A DNA stretch of 64,000 bases, from NCBI RefSeq assembly GCF_011045095.1, contig NZ_JAALDL010000006.1, forward strand, positions 124,001 to 188,000, in the 5' to 3' direction. Source of the DNA: Grimontia sedimenti. GTDB taxonomy: Bacteria > Pseudomonadota > Gammaproteobacteria > Enterobacterales > Vibrionaceae. Positions 35,652-45,891 of the stretch are shown here, one piece after another (position 1 is the first letter of the stretch; each line of letters opens with the position of its first letter). Position numbers and translations under genes: made by a program. Below the pieces are notes generated by a model, which did not search any database, had not been told where the DNA came from, and worked only from the letters and a program-made list of their open reading frames with translations.

Positions 35652-37418
35652 TTAGTAAGTACGCGCTTTCGGTGGGAAAGCTTCACGGTGTAATGGCGTC
35701 ATGTTCACATCACGCTTAGACATCGCTTCTGTTTCCGGGTTGTAGATGGTGTGGCACAGCCAGTTCTCATCATCACGCTCTTGGAAGTCAAAGCGTGCAT
35801 GTGCACCACGGCTCTCAGTACGGTAATTTGCCGCAACTGCTGTAGAGAATGCTGTCTCCATCAGGTTGTCCAGCTCCAGACACTCAACACGCTGAGTGTT
35901 AAATTCTGAGGACGTATCATCCAGACGTGCTTCTTTCAGACGCTCGCGGATAACTTTGAGCTCTTCCAGACCTTTTGCCATCGCATCACCTTCGCGGAAT
36001 ACCGAGAAGTTGTTCTGCATGCAAGATTGCAGGTCCTTACGGATTTGAACTGGGTCTTCACCTTTCTGGGTTGTATTCCAGCGGTTAACACGTGCCAGAG
36101 ACGCTTCGATGTCTGACTCTGACGCATCACGTGCTTCGACTTGTGCAGCCAGAGTTTCACCCAAGTGAAGACCCGTTGCGCGGCCAAATACCACCAGATC
36201 AAGCAGAGAGTTACCGCCCAGACGGTTTGCACCGTGGACAGATACGCTAGCGATTTCACCACATGCAAACAGGCCTTGTACTTCAACATCGTTGCCGTTT
36301 GCGTCTTGCTTGATCGCTTGGCCAGAAACCTGCGTTGGTACACCGCCCATCATGTAGTGACAGGTAGGGATAACTGGGATTGGCTCTTTGATTGGATCAA
36401 CGTGAGCAAATGTGCGGGACAGCTCAAGAATACCTGGCAGACGCGCTTCGAGGACGTCTTTGCCCAAGTGATCCAGTTTCAATTTAATGTGTGGACCCCA
36501 TGGACCTTCACAACCGCGGCCTTCACGAATTTCAACCATCATTGAGCGTGCAACAACGTCTCGACCCGCAAGGTCTTTCGCGTTTGGTGCATAACGCTCC
36601 ATGAAGCGCTCGCCATCTTTATTTAGAAGGTAACCACCTTCACCGCGACAACCTTCCGTCACGAGTACACCTGCACCTGCGATACCGGTTGGGTGGAACT
36701 GCCACATTTCCATGTCTTGCATTGGTACGCCTGCACGCAGTGCCATACCTACGCCATCACCTGTATTGATGTGTGCATTCGTCGTTGACTGGTAAATGCG
36801 GCCCGCACCGCCTGTCGCCAAGACCGTTGCCTTCGCTTTGAAGTAACAAATTTCGCCGCTTTCCATGTCCATCGCAGTTGCACCAACAACTGCGCCGTCC
36901 TGGTTTTTCACCAGATCCAACGCGTACCACTCAGAGAAGATGGTGGTCTTGTTCTTGATGTTTTGCTGGTACAAGGTGTGAAGCAGTGCGTGGCCAGTAC
37001 GGTCAGCTGCTGCTGCAGTACGCGCAGCTTGCTCGCCGCCAAACGCTTTAGACTGTCCACCGAATGGGCGCTGATAAATGCGGCCGTTATCGAAACGGGA
37101 AAATGGAAGACCCATCTTTTCCAGTTCGATGATTGATTGAGGGCCGGTTTTACACATGTACTCGATAGCGTCTTGGTCACCGATGTAGTCGGAGCCTTTG
37201 ACCGTGTCGTACATGTGCCATTCCCAATTATCTTCATGGGAATTACCCAGCGCTACCGTAATACCGCCTTGAGCAGAAACGGTATGAGAACGGGTTGGGA
37301 ATACTTTTGACAGCAGTGCACAAGAAAGGCCCTGCTCAGAAATTTGCAGTGCCGCGCGCATACCTGCGCCACCCGCACCGATAACAATTGCGTCGAATTC
37401 TCTTACTGGAATACTCAC
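35652..37418 (-). CDS. sdhA: Succinate dehydrogenase flavoprotein subunit
   Basis: Catalytic subunit oxidising succinate to fumarate. The FAD-binding [11 protein letters not shown] is at the N-terminus, the histidyl-FAD site in [11 protein letters not shown], and substrate residues in HPTGIAGAG and [15 protein letters not shown]. 588 residues as in E. coli. It starts with GTG immediately after the sdhD stop (TAAGTG), so translation is coupled. Confidence 0.98.
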   Translation of the reverse strand: MSIPVREFDAIVIGAGGAGMRAALQISEQGLSCALLSKVFPTRSHTVSAQGGITVALGNSHEDNWEWHMYDTVKGSDYIGDQDAIEYMCKTGPQSIIELEKMGLPFSRFDNGRIYQRPFGGQSKAFGGEQAARTAAAADRTGHALLHTLYQQNIKNKTTIFSEWYALDLVKNQDGAVVGATAMDMESGEICYFKAKATVLATGGAGRIYQSTTNAHINTGDGVGMALRAGVPMQDMEMWQFHPTGIAGAGVLVTEGCRGEGGYLLNKDGERFMERYAPNAKDLAGRDVVARSMMVEIREGRGCEGPWGPHIKLKLDHLGKDVLEARLPGILELSRTFAHVDPIKEPIPVIPTCHYMMGGVPTQVSGQAIKQDANGNDVEVQGLFACGEIASVSVHGANRLGGNSLLDLVVFGRATGLHLGETLAAQVEARDASESDIEASLARVNRWNTTQKGEDPVQIRKDLQSCMQNNFSVFREGDAMAKGLEELKVIRERLKEARLDDTSSEFNTQRVECLELDNLMETAFSTAVAANYRTESRGAHARFDFQERDDENWLCHTIYNPETEAMSKRDVNMTPLHREAFPPKARTY

Positions 37419-37766
37419 TTACACACCCCACAATACAAAAAAGCCAGTCAACAGGTAGACAAACAGCAGCGCGACAACACCAAACTGCATAAACATACGC
37501 AGCACAGTCGGCTTGATGTAGTCAGTCAATACCTGCCACATACCAATCCAAGCGTGGATAAGTACGCAAACCAGCGCCAACATGGTGAATACTTTATTGC
37601 TTGTTTGTCCCCAGAACTCGATCCAGCTCTGATATGTCAATTCGGGACCAAACGCAAAGAATCCCACCATGTAGAGGGTGTAAAGCGTCATGATGATGGC
37701 AGTAGCACGGAGCAAGATCCAATCATGAACCCCGTTTCTGCCGAAAGAAGATACGTGTCCTACCAT
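37419..37766 (-). CDS. sdhD: Succinate dehydrogenase membrane anchor SdhD
   Basis: 115 residues, three membrane helices. It starts [20 protein letters not shown], as E. coli SdhD does. The heme and quinone site region is in [19 protein letters not shown]. Overlaps sdhC by seven bases. Confidence 0.96.
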   Translation of the reverse strand: MVGHVSSFGRNGVHDWILLRATAIIMTLYTLYMVGFFAFGPELTYQSWIEFWGQTSNKVFTMLALVCVLIHAWIGMWQVLTDYIKPTVLRMFMQFGVVALLFVYLLTGFFVLWGV

Positions 37767-38152
37767 ACTAAAATCCCCGCTAAAACAGACAGCACTGCAG
37801 TGATGATGAAACCGATTTTCGCGCTCTGCGAACCGCCTTCCATCTCTTCAAAATGGCCCATGTCCATCAACAAGTGACGGATGCCGCCAACGATGTGATA
37901 AGCAAGTGCAGTCAGAATGCCCCATAAGACAAACTTGGCGAAGAAACTGTTTACGATGTCCGAGGCGGCTTCAAAACCACTTGGGGATGATAGAGAAAGG
38001 CTTAATAGCCAGAGGAGGATGGCAACCGAGATGAAGGTGATGACACCCGACACACGGTGCGTGATAGACGCTATCGCTGTGATGGGGAAGCGAATGGTCT
38101 GAAGGTCGAGGTTTACCGGTCTTGGCTTTTTTACTTTCACGATATGGCCCAC
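37760..38152 (-). CDS. sdhC: Succinate dehydrogenase cytochrome b subunit SdhC
   Basis: 130 residues, three membrane helices, with [19 protein letters not shown] at the N-terminus and HRVSG, the quinone-site serine and arginine region. [18 protein letters not shown] holds the heme ligand histidine. It closely follows the E. coli protein in length and sequence. The start is a GTG with GGAG four bases upstream; a second GTG four codons later is possible. First gene of the nine-kilobase operon sdhCDAB-sucABCD. Confidence 0.95.
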   Translation of the reverse strand: MGHIVKVKKPRPVNLDLQTIRFPITAIASITHRVSGVITFISVAILLWLLSLSLSSPSGFEAASDIVNSFFAKFVLWGILTALAYHIVGGIRHLLMDMGHFEEMEGGSQSAKIGFIITAVLSVLAGILVW

Positions 38153-38557
38153 TCAGCTCCATTGAGCAAATTATAGTTATTACACTCTCTGGAATCACAT
38201 CTCGCTACAGCGCCAGACCTACAACATCATTTATTACGTTTTCACGTGCCACTGCTATTAACTGCAGTTCAAGCACTGAAATCCGCATTGAAAATATCGA
38301 TTTGAGCCCCGAAACGCCCCGGCTTTATGTAATATCCAGAGACCTGCCGCAGAGTATATGCCCCGTAACATTTAAACACAAACCAATAAAATTGACGGAA
38401 ATCCCGAAACAGAGCATTAACTTAAAGCGCACAGAATTTTGATACTTGCGCACACCCGACAAAGTTCACTTCTGCAAATTGACATCCAATGAGACGATCG
38501 GTACAACAACGGGGTCCGTATCCGGGATAGGATTATAAAAAAACAAAGGAGAATGTT
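38153..38557. promoter_or_regulatory. Divergent control region of sdhC and gltA
   Basis: About 400 bases without a gene. On plus, TTGACA and TACAAC are 17 bases apart (38479-38507), a good gltA promoter with a 50-base leader. On minus, a perfect TATAAT (38170-38175) lies 18 bases before the sdhC GTG with no clear -35 box, so it may or may not be used. A half CRP-like TGTGA (complement at 38195-38199) has a poor second half. ArcA control is expected from the family but cannot be shown by eye. Confidence 0.6.
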
Positions 38558-39847
38558 ATGGCAGATAAGAAAGCTACCCTACAAATTGAAGGGAAAGCAC
38601 CTATCGAACTGCCGATCAAAGGGGGCACCGTCGGTCCAGAAGTGATCGATGTACGTGCATTGGGTGCGAACGGCTTTTTTACGTTTGACCCAGGTTTCGT
38701 TGCAACAGCGTCGTGTGAGTCACAAATTACATATATTGATGGCGCAGCAGGCGTTCTATTGCACCGTGGCTACCCAATTGATCAATTAGCCAATAACGCT
38801 GACTATTTGGAAGTTTGTTACATCCTACTATATGGTGAAGCCCCAAGCCCTAAACAATACGAAGAGTTCCGTCGTATCGTAACTCGCCACACCATGGTTC
38901 ACGAGCAAATTGCGAGTTTCTTCCATGGTTTCCGTCGTGACGCCCACCCAATGGCCGTTATGGTGGGTGTGGTTGGCGCACTGGCTGCGTTCTACCACGA
39001 CTCTTTGGACATCAACAACGACACGCACCGCGAAATCACTGCGTTCCGTCTTCTTTCGAAGATGCCTACGCTGGCGGCGATGTGTTACAAGTACTCGATC
39101 GGACAACCGTTCATCTATCCACGTAACGATTTGGATTACGCTGAAAACTTCCTGCACATGATGTTTGCAACACCTGCAGAAGAGTACGAAGTGAATCCAG
39201 TTGTTGCGCGTGCAATGGACAAGATCTTTACCCTTCACGCAGATCACGAGCAAAATGCTTCTACGTCTACCGTTCGTCTGGCTGGTTCTTCTGGTGCAAA
39301 CCCATTTGCATGTATTGCAGCAGGTATTGCTTCACTGTGGGGTCCTGCTCACGGCGGTGCTAACGAAGCGTGTCTGCGTATGCTGGAAGAAATCGGTTCT
39401 GTAGAGAACATTCCAGAGTACATTGAACGTGCTAAGGACAAAGATGACCCATTCCGTCTGATGGGCTTCGGTCACCGCGTTTACAAGAACTACGACCCGC
39501 GTGCTACCGTCATGAACGAAGCATGTCACGAAGTTCTTGATGAGCTGAAAATCAATGACCCTCTGCTGGATGTAGCAATGGAGTTGGAAAGAATTGCACT
39601 TTCTGACCCTTACTTCATCGAGAAGAAACTCTACCCGAACGTAGATTTCTACTCAGGCATCATCCTGAAAGCAATCGGTATCCCAGTGTCGATGTTCACC
39701 GTGATTTTCGCGATGTCCCGTACCATCGGCTGGATCGCTCACTGGAATGAAATGCACAGTGACCCGCAAAACCGAATCGGTCGTCCACGTCAGCTTTACA
39801 CCGGTTACGACAAGCGCGATTTCAAACCTCTGAAAGACCGCGAGTAA
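38558..39847 (+). CDS. gltA: Citrate synthase (type II)
   Basis: Condenses acetyl-CoA with oxaloacetate. 429 residues, the hexameric NADH-sensitive type of Gram-negatives. Catalytic histidines are in [14 protein letters not shown]-downstream [12 protein letters not shown] and in [13 protein letters not shown], which also leads to the catalytic aspartate region. AAGGAG lies eight bases before the ATG. Divergent from sdh, as in E. coli. Confidence 0.98.
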   Translation: MADKKATLQIEGKAPIELPIKGGTVGPEVIDVRALGANGFFTFDPGFVATASCESQITYIDGAAGVLLHRGYPIDQLANNADYLEVCYILLYGEAPSPKQYEEFRRIVTRHTMVHEQIASFFHGFRRDAHPMAVMVGVVGALAAFYHDSLDINNDTHREITAFRLLSKMPTLAAMCYKYSIGQPFIYPRNDLDYAENFLHMMFATPAEEYEVNPVVARAMDKIFTLHADHEQNASTSTVRLAGSSGANPFACIAAGIASLWGPAHGGANEACLRMLEEIGSVENIPEYIERAKDKDDPFRLMGFGHRVYKNYDPRATVMNEACHEVLDELKINDPLLDVAMELERIALSDPYFIEKKLYPNVDFYSGIILKAIGIPVSMFTVIFAMSRTIGWIAHWNEMHSDPQNRIGRPRQLYTGYDKRDFKPLKDRE

Positions 39848-39862
39848 TAGGCAAAAGCCAAA

Positions 39863-39897
39863 GAAAAAAACGCCGCTTCTCGCGGCGTTTTTTGTTT
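39863..39897. terminator. Bidirectional terminator after gltA
   Basis: AAAAAAACGCCGC / GCGGCGTTTTTTG stem; ends gltA on plus and the Nif3-like gene on minus. Confidence 0.93.
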
Positions 39898-39908
39898 TGT
39901 AAGCGACC

Positions 39909-40667
39909 TTATACTGGATTGTCGATATCGATAAAGGTCACGTCGAAACCATGCTCGTTCGCCAACCACTCGCCGAGAGCCTTCACACCATAACGCTCTG
40001 TCGCGTGGTGTCCCGCACTGAAATAATGGATACCCAATTCTCTGGCTGAGTACGTCGTACGCTCAGAAATTTCACCCGAAACGAAAGCATCCATACCTTT
40101 ACTTGCTGCCAGGTCGATAAAGTCCTGACCACCACCTGTGCACCAACCTACTGTCTTGATCGACTTGGCAACACCGCTTTCAATATGGAGTGGTTCGCGA
40201 TTTAATTTCATTGCCAGCAATTCGCTAAACTCCTTCGCAGACATTGCATTCGGCAACTCCCCCCAAACAGCAACCGAATTTGGATTGCCATCTTCTAAAC
40301 CGCCGCGTTGCTCGATACCCAGCAGTTTTGCAAGTTGAGCGTTGTTGCCCACCTCAGGATGCACATCCAGTGGTAAATGGTAGGCATAGAGGTTAATTCC
40401 ATTCTCAATCAACGCTTTGATACGCTTAAACTTCATGCCTTTGAGTGGCTCAGACTCTCCCCGCCAAAAGTAACCATGGTGAACCAGCAGCGCGTCTGCA
40501 CCCTGGTCAATCGCGGCATCTATTAGCGCCTGTGAAGCAGTGACGCCGGTGACGATTTTCTTCACCTCAGCCTTCCCTTCTACCTGCATACCATTTGGGC
40601 AGTAATCTTTAATCGCGAAAGGCTTTAGAAAGTCGTTGAGGAGCGATTCGAGTTGGTAATTGTTCAT
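39909..40667 (-). CDS. ybgI: Nif3-like dinuclear metal centre protein (YbgI family)
   Basis: 252-residue cytoplasmic protein of the NIF3/DUF34 family, toroidal hexamers with a two-metal site; the family has been linked to GTP cyclohydrolase-like or repair roles without proof. Metal ligands are likely in LLVHHGYFWRGE and FSAGHHATERYG, with the conserved N-terminal DYCPNGMQVEG. The start sits at an ATG facing the DUF1853 gene across about 110 bases. Confidence 0.9.
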   Translation of the reverse strand: MNNYQLESLLNDFLKPFAIKDYCPNGMQVEGKAEVKKIVTGVTASQALIDAAIDQGADALLVHHGYFWRGESEPLKGMKFKRIKALIENGINLYAYHLPLDVHPEVGNNAQLAKLLGIEQRGGLEDGNPNSVAVWGELPNAMSAKEFSELLAMKLNREPLHIESGVAKSIKTVGWCTGGGQDFIDLAASKGMDAFVSGEISERTTYSARELGIHYFSAGHHATERYGVKALGEWLANEHGFDVTFIDIDNPV

Positions 40668-40775
40668 GTTCTTCCTGAATCTCAGTGTCTGTTACACATA
40701 TTCTAACCACCATGACGATGCAGGTGAACCTCGTTTGCTATATGCTCTCGGTACAGTTATCAAGGAAGGTCATTC

Positions 40776-41540
40776 ATGTTCGCAGACAGTGTTCAAGTTC
40801 AACGGGATATTGCCTGGATTCAGCAGTCAACAGACATTATCGTTCAAGACGCCGCAAGCGTCGTCCCTCCCGCATTCTGGTCTTCTATTTCATTCCAGCA
40901 ATTCCCAGCCTATGAGGGAGGTCAACGGATTGGTTTCTACTACCAATGGCTGATCAAACAATGTTTGCACCACAATGATACTTACCGACTGGTTGCCGAA
41001 GAATTACAGGTAGAGAGAGAAAAACGCACACTTGGTGCTGTGGATTTTGTCGTTGCAAGCCCTAACGGAGAGTTGGAACACTGGGAAGTTGCCATTAAGT
41101 TTTATCTGGCGTTTGACGGAGAATGGCGAGGCCCGAACGCTAAAGATACGTTGGCGAAGAAACACAAAAAGATGGCCGACCAACAACTGATGCTTACCGA
41201 TACCGAAGAATACAAAACGCAGTTTTCCCAATACCCGATAGCCAAACGCAGACTGCTCGTTCAGGGTAGACTTTACACCAACCCTTTCTTACCTCTCAGT
41301 GATTTGCCTTCGCCTCCAGATGTGCAAGAGCAGAGCGTCAATGGATTTTGGTGTTGGCCCTCCCAATTGCCTGGGGATGTAACGTTTTTCGAGTTGACCA
41401 GAGCGCAGTGGATGGAAGCCCCCGCTTTGGAGGATCTGCCCGTATATTCGCTGCCAGAGACTGTCACCAGGGCAACGCACCTTATTGACGAAAACCGTCA
41501 CCGCTGGTTTGTTGTTCCAGATAATTGGCCTTCTCTTTGA
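40776..41540 (+). CDS. DUF1853 family protein
   Basis: 254 residues, cytoplasmic, function unknown. The sequence GAVDFVVASPNGELEHWEVAIKFYL (about 88-112; quoted in part: VDFVV then HWEVAIKFYL) has the D-x(n)-E-x-K order of PD-(D/E)XK nuclease-fold proteins, preceded by a conserved QRIGFYYQWLIK helix. KHKKMADQQL follows. The nuclease-fold reading is my inference. AAGGTCATTC precedes the ATG. Single gene with its own terminator. Confidence 0.82.
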   Translation: MFADSVQVQRDIAWIQQSTDIIVQDAASVVPPAFWSSISFQQFPAYEGGQRIGFYYQWLIKQCLHHNDTYRLVAEELQVEREKRTLGAVDFVVASPNGELEHWEVAIKFYLAFDGEWRGPNAKDTLAKKHKKMADQQLMLTDTEEYKTQFSQYPIAKRRLLVQGRLYTNPFLPLSDLPSPPDVQEQSVNGFWCWPSQLPGDVTFFELTRAQWMEAPALEDLPVYSLPETVTRATHLIDENRHRWFVVPDNWPSL

Positions 41541-41561
41541 ATCCCCCCCTTATTTAGATAC

Positions 41562-41590
41562 AAAAAAACCACCGCGATGCGGTGGTTTTT
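41562..41590. terminator. Bidirectional terminator between the DUF1853 gene and pgm
   Basis: AAAAAAACCACCGC / GCGGTGGTTTTTC stem with a four-base loop; T residues on both strands. Confidence 0.92.
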
Positions 41591-41607
41591 CAATTCGCTG
41601 AGGAGTA

Positions 41608-43254
41608 TTAAAGCCCTGCCGCCTTAAACACATCGCTCACGATGCTTTGTGCTTCTTTCTGGATCAGCGCAAGGTGCTCTGCGCCTTTAAAGCTTTCACA
41701 GTAAATTTTGTAAATATCTTCTGTGCCGGATGGACGCGCTGCAAACCAACCAAACTCAGTTGTCACCTTAAGACCACCAATCACCTGACCATTGCCCGGC
41801 GCATGAGTCAGTTTCGCTGTGATCGTGTCACCAGCCAAGGTTTCAGCGGTAACCATTTCCGCAGAAAGTTTGCTCAACACCGCTTTTTGCTCGCCATTTG
41901 CAGGGGCTTGCAAGCGCGCATAGCTGGAAGCACCAAACTTCGCTGCGAGCTCGTCATAGTACTGCTGTGGGTTCTTGCCTGTCACCGCGGTGATCTCTGC
42001 AGCCAGAAGGCAAAGCAGAATACCGTCTTTATCCGTAGCCCAAGCTGTGCCGTCCATACGCAGGAAAGATGCGCCTGCACTTTCTTCGCCACCAAAGCCG
42101 ATGTCACCTGAATACAAGCCATCAACAAACCACTTGAAGCCCACGGGAACTTCGCACAATTTGCGACCAAGGTTAGCCACCACTTTATCGATGATTGCAC
42201 TGGATACAAGTGTCTTACCTACACCGACTTCTGCGCCCCACTGCGGACGATGCTGATAAAGGTAATCGATACACACAGCAAGATAGTGGTTCGGATTCAT
42301 CAGACCTGCTGGCGTGACAATGCCATGGCGGTCAAAATCAGGGTCGTTACCAAACGCCAGGTCATACTGGTCTTTGTAGGCGAGAAGACCCGCCATTGCT
42401 GAAGGTGATGAACAATCCATACGGATCACACCATCCTTATCAAGCGACATAAAGCGGAACGATGGATCCACGTCGTCATTAACCAGAGTAATGTCCAAAT
42501 CAAAGTGCTCGGCGATCGCTTTCCAGTAATCAATACCCGAACCACCTAATGGATCAACACCGATACGAAGACCCGCTTTTTTGATGGCATCCATATCAAC
42601 CACAGAAGCTAAATCCTGCACATATGGCAGGACCAGATCCGCTTCAACAAACAGATCACTCGCCACCGCTTCAGCAAAGGTCATACGGCGAACACCCGCC
42701 AAGCCTTCAGCAATCAGCGCATTGGCTCGCTGCTCAATAGCCTTAGTGAGATCACCTTCCGCGGGGCCACCGTGTGTTGGATTGTATTTGATGCCACCAT
42801 CTTGAGGTGGGTTGTGCGAAGGCGTAATCACAATGCCATCCGCTTTATCATCGTTTTGCTGATTGTACGTCAGGATCGCGTGAGAGATGCCTGGTGTCGG
42901 TGTGTAGCCACCCTCTTTCTGAGCAATCACAGTCACGCCATTTGCCACCAGCACTTCTACAACGGAACAGAACGCTGGCTCTGACAGCGCATGGGTGTCT
43001 TTACCCACAAATAGTGGACCAGTTACACCTTTCTCTGCCCGTACTTCTGCCACTGCCTGAGCAATAGCTAAAATGTGGTGCTGGTTAAAAGTCACCTTGT
43101 CCGCACAACCGCGGTGACCGGAGGTACCGAACTCTACTTTGTGGGCGGGATTCGCTGCATCTGGTGTCAATTGGAAATAGTTCGACACCAGCATCGGAAT
43201 ATTATGGAGGTCTTGTTGCTGGGCTCGCTGTCCAGCGCGTTCATGGCTAGCCAT
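41608..43254 (-). CDS. pgm: Phosphoglucomutase
   Basis: Interconverts glucose 1- and 6-phosphate. 548 residues from the ATG at 43254 ([16 protein letters not shown]), matching the start of E. coli Pgm; AAGGA lies upstream, and the extra 20 codons of open frame before it are not conserved. The phosphoserine loop is [12 protein letters not shown], the metal loop DPDFDRHG, and the sugar-binding [12 protein letters not shown]. The phosphate-binding [11 protein letters not shown] is near the C-terminus. Downstream of seqA; the 150-base gap holds an AGAGGCC/GGCCTCT hairpin (43343-43368) without a T run. Confidence 0.97.
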   Translation of the reverse strand: MASHERAGQRAQQQDLHNIPMLVSNYFQLTPDAANPAHKVEFGTSGHRGCADKVTFNQHHILAIAQAVAEVRAEKGVTGPLFVGKDTHALSEPAFCSVVEVLVANGVTVIAQKEGGYTPTPGISHAILTYNQQNDDKADGIVITPSHNPPQDGGIKYNPTHGGPAEGDLTKAIEQRANALIAEGLAGVRRMTFAEAVASDLFVEADLVLPYVQDLASVVDMDAIKKAGLRIGVDPLGGSGIDYWKAIAEHFDLDITLVNDDVDPSFRFMSLDKDGVIRMDCSSPSAMAGLLAYKDQYDLAFGNDPDFDRHGIVTPAGLMNPNHYLAVCIDYLYQHRPQWGAEVGVGKTLVSSAIIDKVVANLGRKLCEVPVGFKWFVDGLYSGDIGFGGEESAGASFLRMDGTAWATDKDGILLCLLAAEITAVTGKNPQQYYDELAAKFGASSYARLQAPANGEQKAVLSKLSAEMVTAETLAGDTITAKLTHAPGNGQVIGGLKVTTEFGWFAARPSGTEDIYKIYCESFKGAEHLALIQKEAQSIVSDVFKAAGL

Positions 43255-43405
43255 TACTCGCATCCTTACAATTATTCTGACGTTACCTGTTGAGAGGCAG
43301 CATAACCACCGCACTAAACGCCCAACAGGTCTAGATATAGTGAGAGGCCCGTCAGTGACAAGGCCTCTTCATCGTTATGTTCTTTTTACACCAAACGTTG
43401 CGCGA

Positions 43406-43951
43406 TTAGATCTCGCCGACCACTTTTTCAGTGATGTCATTGGAGAAATTCATTTTGGTCATCAACTGCTCAACCATCTGGCGCTTGCGGCCTGTATTGG
43501 TATTGGTGATCACCCAAAATGGCGTTTCCGGAATGTGTTTCGGCTTGGTCGTTTTACCGCTCTCAAGCAAAGTCTGCTCGTTATCCGCGAAGTAAACACG
43601 CGTGCGTCCTTTCAGCGCCGTTGCTTCAGCAAACGCTTGGTTATCAATACGGTACAAAGTGGAAAGCACCAGCATAAAACGACCGATGGCTTTCTCTTGC
43701 GCCGCGAATTCATCTGAGATCAACAGGGAGCGCATTTCTTTTACACGATCAACGGTGTCACTTTTGCCCGCATCTTTACTGACCACAATACCCTTTTTCT
43801 CTGGGGTCGGTGTCAACGTTGCAACGGGTTGTTGCTCCACCTGCGGTGCCATCAGCAGTCTGCGCAGAATGTCCGATGCACTTTCACCAATGTGCTGGGT
43901 CTGACTGGCAATGTACCGGTATAGCTCTTCATCAACCTCAATTGTCTTCAT
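43406..43951 (-). CDS. seqA: Negative modulator of replication initiation SeqA
   Basis: Binds hemimethylated GATC sites and sequesters oriC and new DNA. 181 residues. The N-terminal oligomerisation domain (MKTIEVDEELYRYIASQT... GESASDILRRLL) is joined by a flexible linker (about 40-70) to the DNA-binding domain with GRTRVYFA and the C-terminal TNTNTGRKRQMVEQLM, where the GATC-contact Asn/Arg residues lie. seqA-pgm and divergent ybfF are as in E. coli. Confidence 0.97.
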   Translation of the reverse strand: MKTIEVDEELYRYIASQTQHIGESASDILRRLLMAPQVEQQPVATLTPTPEKKGIVVSKDAGKSDTVDRVKEMRSLLISDEFAAQEKAIGRFMLVLSTLYRIDNQAFAEATALKGRTRVYFADNEQTLLESGKTTKPKHIPETPFWVITNTNTGRKRQMVEQLMTKMNFSNDITEKVVGEI

Positions 43952-44006
43952 CGTTTGATCATCGTGTCCTGTTTACAATTCAACGCTGCGATTATACAGA
44001 GTTAGG

Positions 44007-44043
44007 GGTACCCGAGCCACCTCAAGATGCTGGTTTCAGTGAG
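44007..44043. repeat. ERIC-like end sequence between seqA and ybfF
   Basis: GGTACCCGAGCCACCTCAAG followed by ATGCTGGTTTCAGTGAG aligns over 37 bases with the ends of the element at 7755-8020. No matching second end is visible, so this is a solo end or a decayed copy in the seqA/ybfF control region. Confidence 0.5.
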
Positions 44044-44133
44044 AATAACTCTCTTCGTGATCGAGGTAAGGTTTTGAGTCATCATCAGGATCGTTATACT
44101 AGGCTCAACAACGAACTTTACGGGAAACACGCA

Positions 44134-44907
44134 GTGCAACTGAACTTTAAGATCCAGGGCGAAGGCAAGCCTCTACTGTTGATCCATGGCTTATTTGGCA
44201 GTTTGGACAACCTCGGCGGATTAGCAAAAGTATTGGCTGAACATTATCAGGTCTATCAAATTGATTTGCCCAATCATGGCCAGTCTCCGCGCTCTGAAAG
44301 CGTTGACTATGTATCCCAAGCCACCGCAGTGAAAGCATTTATTGATCAGCAGAAGCTGGAAAAAGTCACTGTTGTCGGTCACTCCATGGGTGGCAAAGTG
44401 GCCATGATGCTGGCGCAACTCTACCCGGATTATCTGGAAGATTTGGTCGTGATGGACATTGCGCCCGTCGAGTACAAAGTCCGTCGACATGATTCGGTGC
44501 TGGCTGGCCTGAATGCCAGTATGGCGCAGCCCATTTTGAGCCGAAAAGATGCAGAAGCAAAACTTGCTGAACATATTGTTGAGCCCGGCGTTCGTCAGTT
44601 TCTCTTGAAATCTCTTGCTAAAAAGGAAGACGGCACTTTTGATTGGCGTTTTAACGTCCCCACACTTGAAGCTCGTTATGCCGACATTACTGGCTGGCAA
44701 GAACACGCGATCTTCGAGGGTGATACCTTGTTTTTGAAAGGTGCGAACTCGGACTATATTTCCGCCGAACATCGCGAAGATATTGAGCGTCAGTTCCCCC
44801 GGGCCAAGGCACACGTGATTGCCAACACCGGGCATTGGTTGCACGCAGAAAAACCGGACACAGTAGCGCGTGTGATCACTCGCTTTTTAACAAACTCAGA
44901 GCGTTAA
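44134..44907 (+). CDS. ybfF: Acyl esterase YbfF (alpha/beta hydrolase)
   Basis: 257-residue alpha/beta hydrolase, esterase on short acyl substrates in E. coli. LLIHGLFGSLDNLGGLA near the N-terminus, nucleophile in GHSMGGKVAM, DIAPVEYKVRRHD and the histidine region GHWLHAEKPD all match YbfF. The start is GTG at 44134 (MQLNFKIQGEG); the frame is open further upstream but runs through the repeat and has no homology. The ribosome binding site is modest (GGGAA). Confidence 0.92.
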   Translation: MQLNFKIQGEGKPLLLIHGLFGSLDNLGGLAKVLAEHYQVYQIDLPNHGQSPRSESVDYVSQATAVKAFIDQQKLEKVTVVGHSMGGKVAMMLAQLYPDYLEDLVVMDIAPVEYKVRRHDSVLAGLNASMAQPILSRKDAEAKLAEHIVEPGVRQFLLKSLAKKEDGTFDWRFNVPTLEARYADITGWQEHAIFEGDTLFLKGANSDYISAEHREDIERQFPRAKAHVIANTGHWLHAEKPDTVARVITRFLTNSER

Positions 44908-44967
44908 CAGACCAGTCTTACTTGTGCTATAGTGCGCGGCGAAAATGGGTTCCGAACGGAGGCGGGA

Positions 44968-45186
44968 ATGCTATACGAGCACTTCGAATTGCTCGAGAAG
45001 ATAGGTCTTGATCTGCTGTTTGCAGGTATCTTCTTTTTCATTGGCATGGCAATCAAGGATGTGCTCAATGAAGGAAAAGTCCCACCTTTTGGCCGCAGAA
45101 TTGTGTGGCTGGTACTTTTCCTTGGGTGCGCAGGCTTTATCACCAAAGGCGTGATCCAGCTTTTCTGGGAAGGCGTAGGCATCTAA
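44968..45186 (+). CDS. DUF2788 small membrane protein
   Basis: 72 residues with two hydrophobic spans (LLFAGIFFFIGMAIKDVL and RIVWLVLFLGCAGFITKGV). Family DUF2788, no known function, in vibrios found between ybfF and fldA as here. The start at 44968 has GGAGG five bases upstream; the 12 extra upstream codons are not needed. Confidence 0.85.
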   Translation: MLYEHFELLEKIGLDLLFAGIFFFIGMAIKDVLNEGKVPPFGRRIVWLVLFLGCAGFITKGVIQLFWEGVGI

Positions 45187-45307
45187 GCCTGCCATTATGG
45201 CACCTTACAAAGATTACAACGGCAAGAAGGCATAGCCTTCTTCTACACTTTAGATTCTGGGCTGTGTATATTACGGCTCGATTAACAATAAATAGGTATT
45301 CTCTATT

Positions 45308-45835
45308 ATGGCGAGCGTAGGTCTCTTCTTTGGTAGCGATACAGGTAACACTGAAGCTATCGCCAAGATGATTCAAAAACAACTGGGCAAGCACATGGTT
45401 CACGTTCAGGACATTGCAAAGAGCAGTAAAGAAGACATCAATAACTTCGATCTGCTTCTGCTTGGCATCCCAACCTGGTACTACGGCGAAGCGCAATGTG
45501 ACTGGGACGATTTCTTCCCAGAGCTTGAGCAGATCGATTTCTCTACCAAACTAGTTGCTATCTTTGGCTGTGGTGATCAGGAAGACTACGCAGAATACTT
45601 CTGTGACGCGATGGGTACCATCCGTGACATCGTAGAAACCAAAGGCGGCACCATAATTGGTCACTGGCCGACAGAAGGTTACGAGTTCGAGGCATCGAAA
45701 GCGCTGGTTGATGACAACAACTTTGTCGGCCTATGTGTTGATGAAGACCGCCAACCAGAATTGACTTCTGCCCGCGTAGAAAAATGGGTTAACCAGGTCT
45801 ACGAGGAAATGTGTCTGGCTGAGCTGGAAGGCTAA
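45308..45835 (+). CDS. fldA: Flavodoxin I
   Basis: FMN electron carrier for IspG/IspH, MetH, PFL activase and other enzymes. 175 residues. The phosphate loop is GSDTGNTE at 9-16, with flavin-stacking WYYGEAQCDWDD and GCGDQEDYAEYFCDA. It is essential in E. coli. A hairpin AAGAAGGC/GCCTTCTT (45224-45242) lies in the leader region, and TATATT at about 45267 is a possible -10. It is followed by a strong terminator. Confidence 0.97.
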   Translation: MASVGLFFGSDTGNTEAIAKMIQKQLGKHMVHVQDIAKSSKEDINNFDLLLLGIPTWYYGEAQCDWDDFFPELEQIDFSTKLVAIFGCGDQEDYAEYFCDAMGTIRDIVETKGGTIIGHWPTEGYEFEASKALVDDNNFVGLCVDEDRQPELTSARVEKWVNQVYEEMCLAELEG

Positions 45836-45847
45836 TCAAGCACCATT

Positions 45848-45875
45848 AAAAACGCGCCAAGAGCGCGTTTTTTTA
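45848..45875. terminator. Terminator of fldA, possibly bidirectional
   Basis: AAAAACGCGC / GCGCGTTTTTTT stem 13 bases after the fldA stop; the converging DUF4442 gene ends just beyond. Confidence 0.88.
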
Positions 45876-45891
45876 TATCTGTTGGAACCAC

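Noticed and set aside
38165-38205. CRP class II site at the sdhC promoter
   Set aside because: One half is good (TGTGA) but the other is poor, and the distance to TATAAT does not fit a -41.5 site.
45195-45233. 12-codon frame MAPYKDYNGKKA before fldA
   Set aside because: No ribosome binding site and it ends in a hairpin; more likely untranslated leader or DUF2788 3' UTR.
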